Positions 60,405 through 64,000 of a stretch of DNA of 64,000 nt are shown here, one piece after another; the first letter of the stretch is position 1, and the number at the start of each line of letters is the position of its first letter. The stretch covers positions 434,001 to 498,000 of the forward strand of contig NZ_FORQ01000001.1 in assembly GCF_900114045.1 (NCBI RefSeq). Reading direction: 5' to 3'. This stretch comes from Kaistella treverensis. Its GTDB lineage: Bacteria; Bacteroidota; Bacteroidia; Flavobacteriales; Weeksellaceae. The notes under the pieces were generated by a model. The model searched no databases. It was not told the DNA's origin and saw nothing but the letters and a program-made list of their open reading frames with translations. The position numbers and the translations under genes were made by a program.

Positions 60405-62477
60405 ATGGAAATTATTAAGAAAAAAAGCGTTTCTCAGGATATTTTGTTAAAAGCTTTTAAGCATATGATGGTTGCAAAAGCCACCGCTGATGTGTACGAA
60501 GAAAACCGCAATCTGTGCAAATACGTGCACTCCACTTCCCGCGGACACGAAGCCATCCAACTGGCTACAGCTTATCAACTGACGAAAGAAGATTGGGTTT
60601 CACCTTATTATCGTGATGAAAGTTTGCTGCTGGGCATAGGTTTCGAACCTTATCAGCTGATGCTTCAACTTTTGGCAAAAGCCGACGACCCGTTTTCCGG
60701 CGGGCGTTCTTATTATTCACATCCGTCAAGCCGCGCTGAAAATCTGCCTAAAATAATCCACCAAAGTTCTGCCACCGGAATGCAGGCCATTCCAACCACC
60801 GGCGTTGCGCAGGGAATAAAATATATTCAGGAATTTAAGCTGAAAGAATTTGAAAATAATCCGGTTGTTGTATGTAGTTTCGGCGACAATTCCATCACTG
60901 AAGGCGAAGTTTCCGAAGCTTTTCAGTTTGCTGCACTTCACCAATTGCCGATTATTTTTTTAGTGCAGGACAACGAATGGGGAATTTCTGTAACTAAAGA
61001 GGAAGCGCGGACTTCTGATGCTTACGATTTCGCCGCGGGTTTTGTCGGTTTAAACCGCATGAAGGTTGACGGAACAGACTTCGAAGCGAGTTTTGAAGCG
61101 ATGAAAAAAGCCGTTGATTTCGTGCGCGCTGAACGAAAACCAATGTTGGTTTGCGCCAGCACCGTTTTAATTGGGCATCACACTTCCGGCGTTCGCCGCG
61201 AATTTTACAGAGATGAGGAAAATCTGGCGAAACACCGCGAAAAAGATCCGGGTAATATTGTCAGAAAAAGATTGCTGGAAGAAGGCATCGACGAAGAAAT
61301 TTTAAAACAAATAGAAAAGAAGGCGCGCCTGGAAGTTGAGCAAGCTTTCCAAAAAGCGCTTGCAGCCGAAGATCCGCTGCCGCAATCTGTTGAAGATCAC
61401 GTTTTCGCGCCGACACCGATTACAGAAGAAGTTGGTGAAAGAGAACCACAAGGACAGGAAAAAATTGTGATGGTGGATGCTGCAATTCACGCGATTCAGG
61501 AATTGATGTGGAAACATCCGGAAGCTTTGCTTTACGGTCAGGATGTCGGCGAAAGAATCGGCGGAGTTTTCCGCGAAACCGTGACTTTAGGTAAAAAGTT
61601 CGGTAACAAACGCGTATTTAATACTCCGATTCAGGAAGCGTATATCATTGGTTCGACTGTCGGAATGAGCGCGGTTGGTTTAAAACCAATTGTTGAGGTT
61701 CAGTTCGCTGACTATATTTATCCCGGCATTAACCAGCTGATTACTGAAATTTCGAAATCCTGCTATTTAAGTAACGGAAAGTTTCCCGTGAGCAACATTA
61801 TTCGCGTTCCGATTGGCGCTTACGGAGGCGGCGGCCCGTACCACAGCGGCAGTGTGGAAAGTATTTTAGCCAATATTAAAGGAATAAAAATCGCGTATCC
61901 GAGCAACGCGGCAGATTTTAAAGGTTTGTTAAAAGCTGCTTTTTACGATCCAAATCCGGTGGTAATGTTGGAACATAAAGGCTTGTACTGGAGCAAAGTT
62001 CCGGGTACCGAAGAAGCGAAAACCATCGAGCCGGCCGAAGATTATATCTTGCCTTTTGGAAAAGGAAATATTATTTTGGAAGCCAACCCAGAAGAAACTG
62101 AAAGAGGCAGAACAATGCTGATTGTGACTTATGGAATGGGAGTTTATTGGGCGAAAGAAGCCGCAAAAAATTTCGTCGGGCAGGTTGAAATTATCGATCT
62201 GCGAACCTTAATTCCCTTAGATGAAAAACTGGTGTTCGAACGGGTAAAAATTCATGGAAAATGTTTGGTTTTAACCGAAGAACAGCTGAATAATTCATTT
62301 GCAGAAGCTTTTGCACACCGGATTTCTAAAAACTGTTTCCAGTTTTTGGATGCGCCGGTGGAAGCCATGGGTTCTTTAAATTTACCTGCCGTTCCGATCA
62401 ATTTGGTTTTGGAAAAAGAAATGCTTCCGAATGCGGAAAAACTTTCCAAAAAGATTGAAGAAATGTTGAAGAACTAA
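60405..62477 (+). CDS. 2-oxoacid dehydrogenase E1 component, alpha-beta fusion
   Basis: 690-residue thiamine diphosphate enzyme combining both E1 subunits. Alpha part about 1-340: VSPYYRDESLLLGIG and the TPP motif start CSFGDNSITEGEVSEAF (about 158-174), then DNEWGISV. Beta part about 365-690: ALLYGQDVGERIGGVFRET, FNTPIQEAYIIGSTVGMS, QFADYIYPGINQL, and GAYGGGGPYHS. It resembles branched-chain keto acid dehydrogenase E1, so leucine, valine and isoleucine breakdown or branched fatty acid precursor supply is likely; pyruvate is less likely. No E2 or E3 gene is adjacent. A longer frame from 60306 is rejected because of the promoter. Confidence 0.9.
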   Translation: MEIIKKKSVSQDILLKAFKHMMVAKATADVYEENRNLCKYVHSTSRGHEAIQLATAYQLTKEDWVSPYYRDESLLLGIGFEPYQLMLQLLAKADDPFSGGRSYYSHPSSRAENLPKIIHQSSATGMQAIPTTGVAQGIKYIQEFKLKEFENNPVVVCSFGDNSITEGEVSEAFQFAALHQLPIIFLVQDNEWGISVTKEEARTSDAYDFAAGFVGLNRMKVDGTDFEASFEAMKKAVDFVRAERKPMLVCASTVLIGHHTSGVRREFYRDEENLAKHREKDPGNIVRKRLLEEGIDEEILKQIEKKARLEVEQAFQKALAAEDPLPQSVEDHVFAPTPITEEVGEREPQGQEKIVMVDAAIHAIQELMWKHPEALLYGQDVGERIGGVFRETVTLGKKFGNKRVFNTPIQEAYIIGSTVGMSAVGLKPIVEVQFADYIYPGINQLITEISKSCYLSNGKFPVSNIIRVPIGAYGGGGPYHSGSVESILANIKGIKIAYPSNAADFKGLLKAAFYDPNPVVMLEHKGLYWSKVPGTEEAKTIEPAEDYILPFGKGNIILEANPEETERGRTMLIVTYGMGVYWAKEAAKNFVGQVEIIDLRTLIPLDEKLVFERVKIHGKCLVLTEEQLNNSFAEAFAHRISKNCFQFLDAPVEAMGSLNLPAVPINLVLEKEMLPNAEKLSKKIEEMLKN

Positions 62478-62505
62478 AACAAATTTCGTCTTAATTGAAA
62501 ATGAA

Positions 62506-62536
62506 AAATATGCTGCTTTAGCGGCATATTTTTTTA
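62506..62536 (+). terminator. E1 dehydrogenase terminator
   Basis: 11-bp stem AAATATGCTGC / GCGGCATATTT (one G-T pair), TTTA loop, then T residues, 28 bases after the stop. Also a member of the dispersed palindrome family. Confidence 0.82.
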
Positions 62537-62540
62537 ATTT

Positions 62541-62660
62541 AACCACAAAGTTGCAAAAGTTTTTATCTAACCACAAAGTGCACAAAGATTTTTTACAATG
62601 TGCACAAAGCGAAAATAATCTGCGTGAATTCTTTGTGTCCTCTGTAATTAAAATTACGTG
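62541..62660. repeat. CACAAAG/CTTTGTG motif cluster
   Basis: AACCACAAAG at 62541 and again at 62569, GTGCACAAAG twice (about 62578 and 62600) and CTTTGTGTCC on the other strand at 62631. The phrase resembles the widespread intergenic sequence family built from CTTTGTGTCCTTTGTGGTT-like units seen in many bacterial genomes. Confidence 0.5.
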
Positions 62661-62874
62661 CAATCATTTCAATTTTTCGTTGTTCAAAGAACGTCATTTT
62701 TCTTCATCATCAAAATTTTAGAAAAAGTGGAAAAAATGCCATATAAACGGCAAATTTTTAATTCCTTCGTAAAAATTTCAGCGTTAATCGGCGAAAAATT
62801 ATTACGCGACAATATTTAGACCATCAATTTAAATTTCAAAAAAAAGAAAAATCGGCCCGAAAATTTTTAAATGA

Positions 62875-64000
<1,126 letters not shown>

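Overview
The window is a gene-dense, low-GC (about 40 percent by eye) stretch of a Bacteroidota chromosome. It most likely comes from the Flavobacteriia, near Chryseobacterium and Kaistella (Weeksellaceae). Three things support this: protein families typical of the group (DUF4294, GldI, MnmD, BT0820-type HAD phosphatase, fused E1 alpha/beta dehydrogenase, DAHP synthase fused to chorismate mutase); promoter -7 boxes of the form TAnnTTTG in front of many genes with little Shine-Dalgarno signal; and lipoprotein and secretion signals of the usual Bacteroidota form. I count 53 genes (54 CDS entries, because dnaX is split over two frames); the last, ligA, runs off the right edge. I see no tRNA, rRNA, insertion sequence, prophage or CRISPR array.

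Layout. 0-4 kb: divergent cyanophycin pair (cphB, cphA). 4-8 kb: dnaX (split over an A11 run), DAHP synthase/chorismate mutase, rsgA, ndk. 8-14 kb: rpe with an M42 peptidase; a secreted DUF4294 protein with an S1/P1 nuclease; a Nudix hydrolase, mnmD and ilvE. 14-17 kb: gldI and a cyclophilin-FKBP lipoprotein, then a secreted protein of unknown role. 17-25 kb: K+ channel, Nif3 plus a coiled-coil partner, aminotransferase, rsmG, a lipoprotein and an orphan AddB-like nuclease. 25-31 kb: acyl-CoA dehydrogenase, lipoprotein, S9 peptidase, DoxX, era. 31-35 kb: the two-gene NHEJ operon (Ku, LigD). 35-44 kb: methyltransferase, map, HAD phosphatase, acyl-ACP desaturase, gpmI, GNAT, sirtuin, two response regulators and yggS. 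44-46.5 kb: a stress-type cluster (DUF892, PfpI, an unknown, DUF72). 46.5-55 kb: MATE exporter, a degenerate 76-81 bp tandem array, then a TetR-led RND efflux operon. 55-64 kb: a receiver-like LuxR protein, DnaE with a fused proofreading domain, E1 dehydrogenase and ligA.

Replication and repair are well represented: DnaX, DnaE, LigA, Ku, LigD and AddB. Most of the region is ordinary core genome. The most notable signals are the dnaX A11 frameshift site, the tandem array at 48052-48400 with related single palindromes in many other gaps, the apparent loss of zinc-binding cysteines in three proteins (DnaX, a zinc-ribbon coiled-coil protein, a sirtuin), a sigma54-type activator without a DNA-binding domain, and a LuxR-type regulator with a degenerate receiver. 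Promoter boxes inside the longest reading frames were used to correct several start codons.
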